Both the position numbers and the translations under genes were made by a program. A model generated the notes under the pieces. That model searched no databases and was not told where the DNA came from. It worked only from the letters and a program-made list of their open reading frames with translations. 64,000 bases of DNA from Lysobacter solisilvae (GTDB lineage Bacteria > Pseudomonadota > Gammaproteobacteria > Xanthomonadales > Xanthomonadaceae), in NCBI RefSeq assembly GCF_016613535.2, contig NZ_CP071518.1, positions 806,001-870,000 on the forward strand, written 5' to 3'. Shown piece after piece: positions 56,244 to 64,000 of the stretch. Numbering within the stretch: position 1 is the first letter of the stretch; each line of letters opens with the position of its first letter.

Positions 56244-59113
56244 TTACTTCGCGACCGGCTTGCCGTCGGCGTCGACCACCTGGACCTCGCCCAGGTTCAG
56301 GCCGCGCACGCCCTGCTCGATCTTCGCCAGGTCGCCCACCACCACCCAAGTCATCGCGTTCGGATCCAGTACGCGGGCCGCGGCCTGCGCCGAGGCCGGG
56401 GTCATGGCCTCGTTGCGGGCCTTGTACTGGAGGATGTAGTCCTCCGGACGGCCGTAGCGCAGGTTGCTGGCCACTTGGCCGAGCAGGGAGCTGGCCGTCT
56501 CGTAACCACCGGGCAGGCTCAGCGTGTTGCTGGCGCGGATCTTGGCCACCTCGGCGTCGGAGATCGGACGCTCGCCGCCGATGAAGGCGTTGATCTCACG
56601 CTTGAGTTCGGCGATGGACTCGATGGTCTTGTCGCTCTGCACCGCCGCCGAAGCCATCCACGGGCGCTGGCCCTTGGCGTTGCCGGCGCCGCTGTAGGAA
56701 CCATAGGCCCAGTGCTTGTCCTCGCGCAGGTTCATGTTCAGGCGCGAGGAGAACTCACCGCCCAGCACGCCGTTGGCGAAGTCGAAGTCGATCGTGCCGG
56801 CATCGCCGGTCGGCGGGATGAGCTCGCCGACGTAGATGTTCGACTGGATCGCGCCAGGCTGGTTGACCAGGAACACGCGCGGCGCCGAAGGACGCGCCGC
56901 GGTGGTGACCGCAGGCAGCTTCGGGGCGTTGGGTGCGCTCTTCCAGTCGCCAAAACGCGCTTCCAGCTGCGGCACGATTTCCTTCAGCGTCGTGTCACCG
57001 GCGATGACGATGCGCGCCTGTTCCGGCTGCAGCCAGTTGGCATGGAAGCCGACCAGATCCTCGCGGGTGAGCGACTTGATCGAGTCGGTCGTGCCGCTGC
57101 CGGTGAAGGGAATGGCGTACGCGTGGCCGGTGCCGTACAGCAGCGGCGGCATCACGCGCATCGCGGCGGTCTGCGGACGGGCCTTTTCCTGCTCGATGCC
57201 CGCCAGCCACTGGGCGCGCACGCGTTCGACCTCGTTCGCGTCGAAGGTCGGGCGGCGGGCGACGTCGGCGAACAGGTCCAGCGACGGGGCCAGCTTGTCC
57301 TTCAACGCCGACAGCGACAGCGAGACGCTGTCCAGGCCGGCGCCGGCACCCACTTCGGCGCCGAGGGCTTCCTTGCGCGCGGCCAGTTCCAGCGCGCTGT
57401 ACTTGCCGGCGCCTTCGTCGAGCATCGCGGTGGTGAAGCTCGCCGTGCCCAGCTTCTTGCCGATGTCGGCGCTGTAGCCGCCGGGGAACTCGAGGTTCAT
57501 CTGCACGACCGGCACTTCATGGCGCTCGACCAGGAACACCTGCATGCCGTTGGACAGGGTGGCCTTCTGGATCTTCGGCCACTTCAGGTCAGGGAAGCTG
57601 TCGGTCTTGGGCAGGCCCGCGCTGCGGTCCACGTCGGTCTTGACCGTCTTGAACTTCGGGTCCACCGGCGGAATCGCGGCCGGCGTGGTGGCCGGCGCGG
57701 CACTGGCGGCTTCGGGCAGCGCCGAGGCCGGCGTCTCGCTGGGCTGCACGAGGATGGTGTGCGAGCCGGTGCCCAGCCACTTGCGGCCGGCGGCCTGCAC
57801 GTCGGCGACCGTCGCGTTCATGAGGACGTCGAGGTCGTCGCGATAGCAGTCCGGCTTGCCGGCGAAGACGGCGCATTCGGCCAGCACGTCGGACTTGCCG
57901 CCGAATCCGCCGATCCTTTCGATGCCACGGACGAAGTCGGCGCGGATGGCGGTGCGGGCCTGGTCCAGTTCGGCCGCGGTCGGGCCGTCCTTGAGCAGGC
58001 GCTGCAGTTCCTCGTCGATGATGGCTTCGACCTTGGCCGGGTCGACGTCCTTCTTGACGTCGGCGGTGACGAAGAAGGTGCCCGACAGTTCGCTGCCCCA
58101 CTGCGACGTGCCGGTGTTGTCCACCAGCTTGTCCTTGTGCACCAGGCGGGTATCCAGGCGCGAGGAGGCGCTGCCGCCCAGCACCTGGCTCAGCAGGGTG
58201 AGCAGCGCGGCGTCACGGGTACCGTATTCGGCCACCGGCCAGGCAGGCGCGGTAGATGCGCACCTGCGGCACGCGGTCCGGGATCGTCTCGCGCGTGTCC
58301 TTGTCGCGGCTGGGAATGCTGGCCGGCATGTCCTTCAGGGTGGCGCTGGCGGGGATGTCGCCGAAGAAGCGGGTGACCTTTTCCTTCGCGGTCTTCGCGT
58401 CGATGTCGCCGGCGAGCACCAGCACCGCGTTGTTCGGGCCGTACCAGCTCTTGAACCAGGTCTTCACGTCGCCCAGCGTGGCGGCATTGAGGTCGGCCAT
58501 CGAGCCGATCGTCTGCCAGCTGTACGGATGACCGGCGGGGTACAGGGCCTCGAACATCCGCGCGGTGATGCGGCGGCCGTAGGGCTGGTTCTCGCCCTGG
58601 CGCTTCTCGTTCTGGACCACGCCGCGCTGCTCATCGAGGGTGGCCTGGTCGATCGCGCCGAGCAGGTGGCCCATGCGGTCGGACTCCATCCACAACGCCA
58701 TGTCGAGCGCGGTGGTGGGGACGTTCTGGAAGTAGTTGGTGCGGTCCCTGGTTGGTGGTGCCGTTCTGGTCGGTGGTGCCAACCAGTTCGAAGGGCTCGA
58801 AGAACTCGCCGGGATGGTTTTCCGAACCGTTGAACATCAGGTGTTCGAACAGGTGGGCGAAGCCCGTGCGACCGGGCTGCTCGTTCTTGCTGCCCACGTG
58901 GTACCAGAGGTTCACCGCGACGATCGGCGCCTTGCGATCGGTGTGCACGATCACGCGCAGCCCGTTGGGGAGGGTGAACTCCTCGTACGGGATGGCGACC
59001 TCGGCGGCGGGCTTCTGGGCGTAGGCCTCGTTCGGCGCGAAGACGGCACCACCCAGGGCGGTGGCGAGGGCGACGGCGAGAACGGCGGCGCGGGGCCGGG
59101 CGAGCAGGGACAT
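56244..59113 (-). pseudogene. Secreted M16 (insulinase-type) peptidase, interrupted by two small insertions
   Basis: The original protein is about 950 residues: signal peptide (~1-35, ending AYAQ), an N-terminal M16 domain with inverted zinc motif HLFEH, and a second M16-like half. The first break is at GGTCCCTGG (58746-58748 on +): an extra base changes NQ-DRTNYFQNVP into GPHQLLP. The second is near 58230-58240, where GCCT occurs twice in tandem and shifts the frame; removing one copy gives RIYRAWPVAEYGTRD. Both halves are otherwise well conserved, so the damage is recent or a sequence error. The start ATG at 59113 follows CAGGAG. Confidence 0.9.
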
Positions 59114-59368
59114 GCGGAACTCCTGGTGGTTCACGGGCTGAAGGCGGTCGGCCCAGACCGCCCGGAAAGACCCTCATCGTACTGGCGCACCCCATGGCGG
59201 GGCATAGGTCACAAGTCCCGGACGCGGGTCGGAAAGGCACCCGGGCAAGCCGAGGCCGCCTGCCAGGGGCCATCGGGCTGCGTCCGTGCGACGCCTCTGC
59301 CCTCCCCTCACTCCGCGCTAGCGGCTGTCGCCGCACTGTTTCCTACCGCCCGCCCTCCAGGTGCGCCC

Positions 59369-60064
59369 ATGCCCACACGTTCCGTCGTCACCGGCGCCAA
59401 CCGCGGCCTCGGCCTGGAATTCGTCCACCAGCTGCTGGGGCGCGGCGACCACGTCATCGCCGCCTGCCGCCATCCGGGCAAGGCCACGGACCTCAACCGG
59501 CTCGCCGGCGAACACCCCGGTCGCCTGCATGTGCTGCCGCTGGACGTGGCCGACGAACGTTCCCGCACGGCCTTCGCCCATGAGCTGCCGCTGGTGGTGG
59601 ACGGCATCGACCTGCTGGTCAACAACGCCGGCGTGCTGCATTCGGGCGAACGCTGGGGGCATGTGAGCGCCGCCATCCTGGAGGACAGCCTGCGCGTCAA
59701 CGCGATGGGACCGTTCCTGCTCACCCAGGCCCTGGATGCGCAGCTGGCCGATGGCGCGACTGTCGCCACGGTGTCATCGATGATGTCCTCGCTCGGCGAC
59801 GATCCCTCGTTCAACGCACCCAGCTACCGGATCAGCAAGACCGCACTGAACATGGCCACCAAGATGCTGGCCAGCGCGCTCGCCCCGCGCGGCATCACGG
59901 TGGTGGCCTTGTGCCCGGGTTGGGTGCAGACCGAAATGGGCGGCGAAGGCGCGCAGATCACACCGGCGCAGTCGGTGTCCGGCCTGCTGCGGACGCTGGG
60001 CCGCCTGAAGCCCGCGGACACCGGAAAGTTCCTGGATTGGCAGGGCAAACCGGGGCGCTGGTGA
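59369..60064 (+). CDS. SDR oxidoreductase, C-factor-like
   Basis: The 231-residue short-chain dehydrogenase has the TGANRGLGLEFVHQL nucleotide loop, LLVNNAGVLHSG, a serine-rich strand (VSSMMSS) and catalytic Tyr-Lys in SYRISKTALN, ending in the PGWVQTEMGGEGA segment of the CsgA/C-factor subgroup. Substrate unknown. The ATG at 59369 gives the complete Rossmann start. It diverges from the M16 gene; about 255 bp separate them. Confidence 0.85.
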   Translation: MPTRSVVTGANRGLGLEFVHQLLGRGDHVIAACRHPGKATDLNRLAGEHPGRLHVLPLDVADERSRTAFAHELPLVVDGIDLLVNNAGVLHSGERWGHVSAAILEDSLRVNAMGPFLLTQALDAQLADGATVATVSSMMSSLGDDPSFNAPSYRISKTALNMATKMLASALAPRGITVVALCPGWVQTEMGGEGAQITPAQSVSGLLRTLGRLKPADTGKFLDWQGKPGRW

Positions 60065-60139
60065 TCGCAGGAGCAACGGGGGGCCGGATCGACGCGGCAG
60101 CGGCAGCGACGCGCGGGCCCCCACCCGCTCCACGCCACC

Positions 60140-60619
60140 TCAGGCGCCGCCTTCGAACCCGCACTGGCGCCACGCCTCAAACACCACGACCGCGACGGTG
60201 TTGGACAGGTTGAGGCTGCGGTTGTCCGGCCGCATCGGCAGGCGCAGGCGTTGCGGCGCGGGCACCTCATCGAGCACGTCCTGCGGCAGGCCCCGGGTCT
60301 CCGGGCCGAACAGGAAGGCATCGCCGGCGCGGTAGTGCGGCGCATCGAAGCGCGTGGTGCCGCGCGTGCTCAGCGCGAACAGGCGGGGCGGCGCCTGCTG
60401 CGCGGCGGCGATCGCCGCCAGGGCGGCCGGCAGGTCGTCGTGCACCTGCAGCGTGGCGTACTCGTGGTAGTCCAGGCCGGCGCGCCGCAACTGGCTGTCC
60501 TCCAGCGTGAACCCCAGCGGCCGCACCAGGTGCAGCGTCGCACCGGTGTTGGCGCACAGGCGGATCACGTTGCCGGTGTTGGGGGGAATCTCGGGCTGGA
60601 AAAGGATGACGTGGAACAT
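60140..60619 (-). CDS. trmL: tRNA (cytidine/uridine-34-2'-O)-methyltransferase TrmL
   Basis: SPOUT-class methyltransferase modifying the wobble base of tRNA-Leu. The 159-residue protein shows [51 protein letters not shown] and the knot end [23 protein letters not shown]. Single-domain length is right for TrmL. The ATG is at 60619. Confidence 0.93.
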   Translation of the reverse strand: MFHVILFQPEIPPNTGNVIRLCANTGATLHLVRPLGFTLEDSQLRRAGLDYHEYATLQVHDDLPAALAAIAAAQQAPPRLFALSTRGTTRFDAPHYRAGDAFLFGPETRGLPQDVLDEVPAPQRLRLPMRPDNRSLNLSNTVAVVVFEAWRQCGFEGGA

Positions 60620-60760
60620 GCGGTCGGATCCGGGGAATGGCATAGGGTGCGCGCAGCCACCGCTTGTGGGAACCGGCGCCGCGTCACGGCCGAGCCGCAG
60701 GCACCGGAAGCCACCACCGTTGCACTGGTCGGGGCCCGCCGCGGGACCTACGCTTGGCCG

Positions 60761-61612
60761 ATGATGACCGTCACGCCCCTGCGGCACGGCGACCTCAGCG
60801 TCATCGACTACCGGTGCCGGGCGGGACCGGATTCGCCGACCCGGGTCGAACAACACGAAGCCACCTCGCTGGCCTACGTGCGCCGGGGCAGCTTCGGCTA
60901 CCGCGCGCGCGGGAAGTCCTGCGAACTGGTGGCCGGTTCACTGCTGGTGGGACACGCGGACGACGAGTTCGTCTGCACCCACGAACATCACCAGGGCGGC
61001 GACGAGTGCCTGGCGTTCAAGCTGCAGCCCGCGTTGCTGGCCGGATTCCGCGCCACACCCGCCGCCTGGCGGGCCGGTGGCGTGCCTCCGGTGCCCGCCC
61101 TCGTCGTGCTGGGCGAACTGGCCCAGGCCGCCGCCGAGGGCCGCAGCGATTTCGGGGTGGACGAAGCGGGACTGCTGCTGGTGGGTCGCTATCTGTCGGT
61201 CGCCGCCGGCGCGCGGCCCGATCATCTGCAGGCCAGCGCGCGCGACCGCCGGCGCGCGGTGGAGGCCGCGTTGTGGCTCGACGCGCAGGCGCACGAGGAG
61301 ATCGACCTTGCCGCCGCGGCCACGCAGGCCGGCTTGAGCCCCTGGCACTTCCTGCGCCTGTTCGCACGCGTCGTCGGCGTGACCCCGCACCAGTACCTGC
61401 TGCGTGCGCGCCTGCGGCGGGCCGCGCGGCTGCTGGCCCAGGGCGGGCAGAGCGTGACCGACGTGGCCCTCGCCTCGGGATTCGCCGACCTGTCCAACTT
61501 CGTGCGCAGCTTTGGCCGCGCGGCCGGCGTATCGCCCGGCGGGTTCGCACGCGGCCTTCGCAGCAGCCACGCCGACGCGTTGCTGGGAGCGGAACGCGCG
61601 CGCCGGCATTGA
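60761..61612 (+). CDS. AraC-family transcription regulator
   Basis: The 283-residue protein has an N-terminal cupin-like sensing region ([16 protein letters not shown]…[14 protein letters not shown]) and a C-terminal double helix-turn-helix (~185-283: [21 protein letters not shown] and [32 protein letters not shown]). The start is ATG 60761 (or 60764). A VOC-domain gene lies 138 bp downstream and may be its target. Effector unknown. Confidence 0.87.
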   Translation: MMTVTPLRHGDLSVIDYRCRAGPDSPTRVEQHEATSLAYVRRGSFGYRARGKSCELVAGSLLVGHADDEFVCTHEHHQGGDECLAFKLQPALLAGFRATPAAWRAGGVPPVPALVVLGELAQAAAEGRSDFGVDEAGLLLVGRYLSVAAGARPDHLQASARDRRRAVEAALWLDAQAHEEIDLAAAATQAGLSPWHFLRLFARVVGVTPHQYLLRARLRRAARLLAQGGQSVTDVALASGFADLSNFVRSFGRAAGVSPGGFARGLRSSHADALLGAERARRH

Positions 61613-61750
61613 ACGGCGCGATTGGGGGATCCACGCATGCGTTCGCCGCACCATGCCCCGCCGTGAATCGTCCGTCGGCACCGCAATTTTCTCCAAGCGC
61701 GCAGGCGCGCGGGCGCGCAGCATGGCCTCTCTTTCCAACGGAGCACAGCC

Positions 61751-62110
61751 ATGTACGACCACATCGGATTGAAGGTGCGCGACCTCGACGCCAGCGTCCG
61801 CTTCTACGAGGCCGCGCTGGGCGCGCTGGGCCATGTGCTGGACTCGCGCGACGACAGCGGCGCGGGCCTGGGCCCGGCCGGAGCGCCGGCGCTGTGGCTC
61901 TACCTGGATGGACAGGCGCGCGGCACCGGCCACGTTGCATTCACCGCGCCCGATCGCGCCGCGGTCGATGCGTTCCATGCCGCCGGGCTGGCGAAGGGAG
62001 GCCGCGACCATGGCGCCCCGGGACTGCGGGTGGACTACGCCCCCACGTACTACGCGGCGTTCCTGATCGACCCCGACGGCAACAACGTCGAAGCGGTCAC
62101 GATGAGCTGA
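61751..62110 (+). CDS. VOC-superfamily (glyoxalase/bleomycin-resistance-like) protein
   Basis: The 119-residue single-domain VOC protein has the metal His near the N-terminus (YDHIGLKVRDLDASVRFYEAAL), the middle strand His in TGHVAFTA, and the C-terminal FLIDPDGNNVEAV whose Glu is a usual ligand. Small VOC proteins act on diverse substrates, so function is open. The start is ATG 61751. Confidence 0.85.
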   Translation: MYDHIGLKVRDLDASVRFYEAALGALGHVLDSRDDSGAGLGPAGAPALWLYLDGQARGTGHVAFTAPDRAAVDAFHAAGLAKGGRDHGAPGLRVDYAPTYYAAFLIDPDGNNVEAVTMS

Positions 62111-62260
62111 GGCCGGGGACACGCCGGGCTGCAAAGCGCAATCGGATGCACCGGCTCAGGCCGGTGCATGTCGGGCCCGCTGGTTCACGCCAGGCCGTGA
62201 CGCGGGGAGGGCACGACACCCTTCCCCACGTGCTCATGGCCGACCGGCGGACGCGACGGA

Positions 62261-62824
62261 TCAGCCGGGAATGCGCGCGCCGTACTCGGCTTCCAGCGCG
62301 GTATGGCGGTTCCAGAACGCCGGCGGCGCGCGGCCCTCCAGGCGGGCGTGCAGGATGTCCAGGTGGATGTGCCAGCCGGCGGAGATGCTCAGGGTCTGTT
62401 CGCGCGAGGACAAGCGCGTGTGCGTGACCACGAGCCGCACGCGATCGCCCTCGGGGGTCAGTTCGAACAGCACATGCGAATCGCGATCGCCGAACGTGTA
62501 GCCCAGGCAATGCGGGGGATCGAAGTGGGTCATCCGGTTTTCCATCCGGAACCCGTCGCGCATCTGCGCGTACTTCGGCGGCGGCCGGTCGTCGGGGGTG
62601 GTGAGGTCGGCATGGTGGAACACGAGGTCCGCCCGTCCGCCCACGCGCGGCTCGAATTCGCCGCCGGCGAACCAGGTGGCGCGCAGGTCGGGCTGCACCA
62701 GGTAATCCCAGACGCGCTGGACTGGACCGGGTAGCAGGCGCTCGATGCGGACGGTATCGGGCGCGGTCAGCACGCCGTAATCGTCGGCGTGGGCATCGGC
62801 GGTGGCGCGGGGGGCAAGGCTCAT
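62261..62824 (-). CDS. SRPBCC-family (AHSA1-like) protein
   Basis: The 187-residue START-like fold has VRIERLLPGPVQRVWDYLVQPDLRATWFAGG near the start and SISAGWHIHLDILHARLEG near the end, typical of AHSA1/CalC-type SRPBCC proteins encoded with ArsR regulators. It probably binds a hydrophobic ligand. The ATG at 62824 overlaps the arsR stop as ATGA, so it is translated with it. Confidence 0.85.
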   Translation of the reverse strand: MSLAPRATADAHADDYGVLTAPDTVRIERLLPGPVQRVWDYLVQPDLRATWFAGGEFEPRVGGRADLVFHHADLTTPDDRPPPKYAQMRDGFRMENRMTHFDPPHCLGYTFGDRDSHVLFELTPEGDRVRLVVTHTRLSSREQTLSISAGWHIHLDILHARLEGRAPPAFWNRHTALEAEYGARIPG

Positions 62825-63171
62825 GGCGTGGGTCTCCGGGGGGCGGGGGAAGCGGCGTCCTCCGCCTCGAGGGCGGACTGCAGGGCGTCGAGGCGGTCGT
62901 TCCAGAAGCGGGTGTAGTGCGCGATCCATTCCGCCCCCGCGTGCAGGCCCCGTGCTTCGAGGCGGCAGGTGTGGGTGCGGCCCTGGATGTCGCGGGACAG
63001 CAGGCCGGCGCGTTCGAGCACCTGGATGTGCTTGGACGCCGCGGCCAGCGACATCGAGTAGGGGGCGGCCAGTTCGCCCACGGTGCGGGGCTGCTCGGCG
63101 AGGGCCTGCAGCATTGCGCGCCGCGTGGGATCGGCGAGGGCGCGAAAGACGGAATCGAGATCATCAACCAT
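62821..63171 (-). CDS. ArsR-family winged-helix repressor
   Basis: The 116-residue protein has a winged helix (~8-85: LADPTRRAMLQALAEQPRTVGELAAPYSMSLAAASKHIQVLERAGL) with no conserved metal-binding Cys pair, so it is probably not a metal sensor. It is first in an operon with the SRPBCC gene. Two identical palindromes overlap its promoter and start codon, indicating autorepression. Confidence 0.9.
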   Translation of the reverse strand: MVDDLDSVFRALADPTRRAMLQALAEQPRTVGELAAPYSMSLAAASKHIQVLERAGLLSRDIQGRTHTCRLEARGLHAGAEWIAHYTRFWNDRLDALQSALEAEDAASPAPRRPTP

Positions 63172-63179
63172 GCGGTTGA
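63164..63179. promoter_or_regulatory. ArsR operator, copy 1 (overlaps the start codon)
   Basis: TCAACC-ATGC-GGTTGA is a perfect 6-bp palindrome with a 4-nt centre. It covers the arsR start codon (63169-63171) and ends at the -10 box. Copy 2 lies exactly 40 bp upstream. Confidence 0.7.
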
Positions 63180-63207
63180 ATTTAGTCCCGGGCGCGACCT
63201 ATGTCAA
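63179..63207 (-). promoter_or_regulatory. Sigma-70 promoter of the ArsR–SRPBCC operon
   Basis: On the minus strand TTGACA (63207-63202) is separated by exactly 17 nt from TAAATT (63184-63179). The -35 box overlaps operator copy 2, and the -10 box abuts copy 1. Confidence 0.75.
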
Positions 63208-63219
63208 CCATCAGGTTGA
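63204..63219. promoter_or_regulatory. ArsR operator, copy 2 (overlaps the -35 box)
   Basis: TCAACC-ATCA-GGTTGA has the same arms and spacing as copy 1, differing only in the last two bases of the central four. Together they would block RNA polymerase at both promoter elements. Confidence 0.7.
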
Positions 63220-63335
63220 ATTAATTCGAGATGGCAAAGCCCGTCGGCGGCTCCGGACCTTGCTGTGCGCGGGTCGGGCCGCGCCCGGCGGCTCCGGAGG
63301 CCTGACGGCGAGCCGCGCTGATTTCGGGTGCAGCG

Positions 63336-63373
63336 CGCAAGAACAGGCCCGGGCGAGCGGTCGCCCGGGCCTG
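63336..63373 (-). terminator. Terminator candidate after the DUF4142 gene
   Basis: A perfect 13-bp stem CAGGCCCGGGCGA / TCGCCCGGGCCTG with a 4-nt loop (63344-63373) starts 22 nt past the stop. On the minus strand it is followed by TTCTTG, a weak T-run. The 63220-63335 stretch holds nothing else I recognise. Confidence 0.6.
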
Positions 63374-63394
63374 ACGCAGGCCTTGCCTGCGGGA

Positions 63395-64000
63395 TTACTT
63401 GCCCGCCTGGAGCTTCTTCGCCGCGTCCAGATGCTTGGCCACCGCCGCGCGCGTCGCGGTGAAGTGGGCCTTGACCGCGTCGTCCGCGGCAGCGGGCATC
63501 AGCGTGCCGTCGATCAGGGCCAGCACGTCGGTGTGGCCTTTCACCATGGCTTCGACGTAGGCCTTCTCGTACTCGGCGCCGCTGAGCGCTCCAAGCGCGG
63601 CCATCTCGGCGTCGGCCTGCGTGCGCATTTCCATCGCCTGCGTGCCTTCGGTCGCCGTGCCCAGCGCGCGGGTGTCGGCGAGGTTCTTGCCGTGGTCGGT
63701 CTTCATCATGTTGGCGAACGCAAGCACGTCACCGGTGACCTTCTTGGCGATCGCCTGCTCGGCGGCGGCCACCTCGTGTTCGTTGGCGGCTATCAGCAGA
63801 CCCAGCGCATCGGCCTGAGCGGTCGCTCCGGGTGCCGGAGCCGACGTCGGCGGCGTGTCCGTGGTATCGGGTGCCGGCGGTGCGTTGACGTCAGGCGCGG
63901 GCGCGGCCGGTGCGACGACCTCGTCGGAAGGCGTGGGAGCGGTGTCGTCTTCCTGGGCACGACGATCGCCGCAGGCACCCAGCAGCAGGGCGGGCAGGAC
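63395..64000 (-). CDS. DUF4142-family lipoprotein (start beyond the right edge)
   Basis: The 201 visible residues begin within a signal sequence ending in a lipobox (LLLGAC, Cys at residue 10 of the visible part). A Pro/Ala/Thr-rich low-complexity linker (about 15-70) and a C-terminal DUF4142 domain follow, with helix patterns ANEHEVAAAEQAIAKK, FANMMKTDHGKNLADT and KGHTDVLALIDG. DUF4142 proteins are ferritin-like four-helix bundles in the periplasm, function unknown. The true start lies to the right of the window. Confidence 0.85.
   Translation of the reverse strand, partial: VLPALLLGACGDRRAQEDDTAPTPSDEVVAPAAPAPDVNAPPAPDTTDTPPTSAPAPGATAQADALGLLIAANEHEVAAAEQAIAKKVTGDVLAFANMMKTDHGKNLADTRALGTATEGTQAMEMRTQADAEMAALGALSGAEYEKAYVEAMVKGHTDVLALIDGTLMPAAADDAVKAHFTATRAAVAKHLDAAKKLQAGK

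Noticed and set aside
55806..58376. 856-codon open frame on the + strand antisense to the M16 peptidase
   Set aside because: Shadow frame. The minus-strand M16 sequence, though frameshifted, has clear motifs.

Overview
This window looks like chromosomal core DNA from a member of the Xanthomonadales (Lysobacteraceae/Xanthomonadaceae; Lysobacter- or Luteimonas-like). GC content is very high. The gene neighbourhoods are the ones I associate with this order: tyrS–M23 peptidase–anmK; radC facing coaBC–dut–algC; argS–SPOR protein; speA/speE; glnB–ubiK–comM; ubiJ–ubiB; the oleABCD locus; and a LysR gene facing aceBA. I see no rRNA or tRNA genes, insertion sequences, prophage or CRISPR arrays. The genus assignment is inference.

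Layout. 0–8.5 kb: tyrS (cut by the left edge), a membrane-anchored M23 peptidase, anmK, a small RHH-like protein, ampG overlapping xthA, a 667-bp gene-free stretch, pyrE and a secreted protein. 8.7–18.4 kb: the algC–dut–coaB–coaC operon (coaBC is split), radC, argS, a SPOR protein, an SGNH hydrolase and a YdfG-like reductase. 18.4–30.1 kb: an acyltransferase, speA, an M48 peptidase, speE, a TPR–GGDEF protein, glnB, ubiK, comM and a DUF4136 lipoprotein. 30.2–36.4 kb: a RiPP-like peptide modification island made of a SagB-type dehydrogenase, an NHLP-leader-like precursor, a class III cyclase/TPR membrane protein and a cyclic-nucleotide-binding GGDEF protein, followed by a secreted Cys-containing protein. 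36.7–43.6 kb: the glyoxylate shunt (aceA frameshifted, aceB, divergent LysR) and a HEAT-repeat plus GT2-like pair preceded by a probable small ORF. 43.9–49 kb: a lysophospholipid acyltransferase, arfB, truC, ubiB, ubiJ and small proteins. 49–55.5 kb: the olefin locus oleD, oleC, oleB, oleA, with YkgJ-like and DUF3050-like genes on the other strand. 55.6–64 kb: a DUF4156 lipoprotein, a doubly frameshifted M16 peptidase, an SDR, trmL, AraC, VOC, an ArsR–SRPBCC operon with a clear double operator, and a DUF4142 lipoprotein cut by the right edge.

How the genes work together. anmK, ampG and the M23 peptidase belong to cell-wall turnover and recycling. speA and speE act in polyamine synthesis. ubiK, ubiJ and ubiB support aerobic ubiquinone synthesis. 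aceB and aceA with the LysR gene form the glyoxylate shunt and its likely regulator. oleABCD make long-chain olefins by head-to-head condensation of acyl-CoAs. The 30–36 kb island pairs a candidate ribosomally made, modified peptide with cyclase and c-di-GMP signalling proteins.

Unusual points. (1) The peptide-modification island. (2) A glycosyltransferase-2 homologue that has lost its DxD, ED and QxxRW residues, encoded with a HEAT protein behind a small ORF that has a very strong Shine-Dalgarno sequence. (3) Small insertions (1, 1, 4 and 5 nt) that break aceA, the M16 peptidase gene (twice) and coaBC; the 4- and 5-nt ones are exact tandem duplications. (4) Several intergenic arrays of 13–16-nt tandem repeats. 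(5) An ArsR operator pair that brackets a strong promoter.
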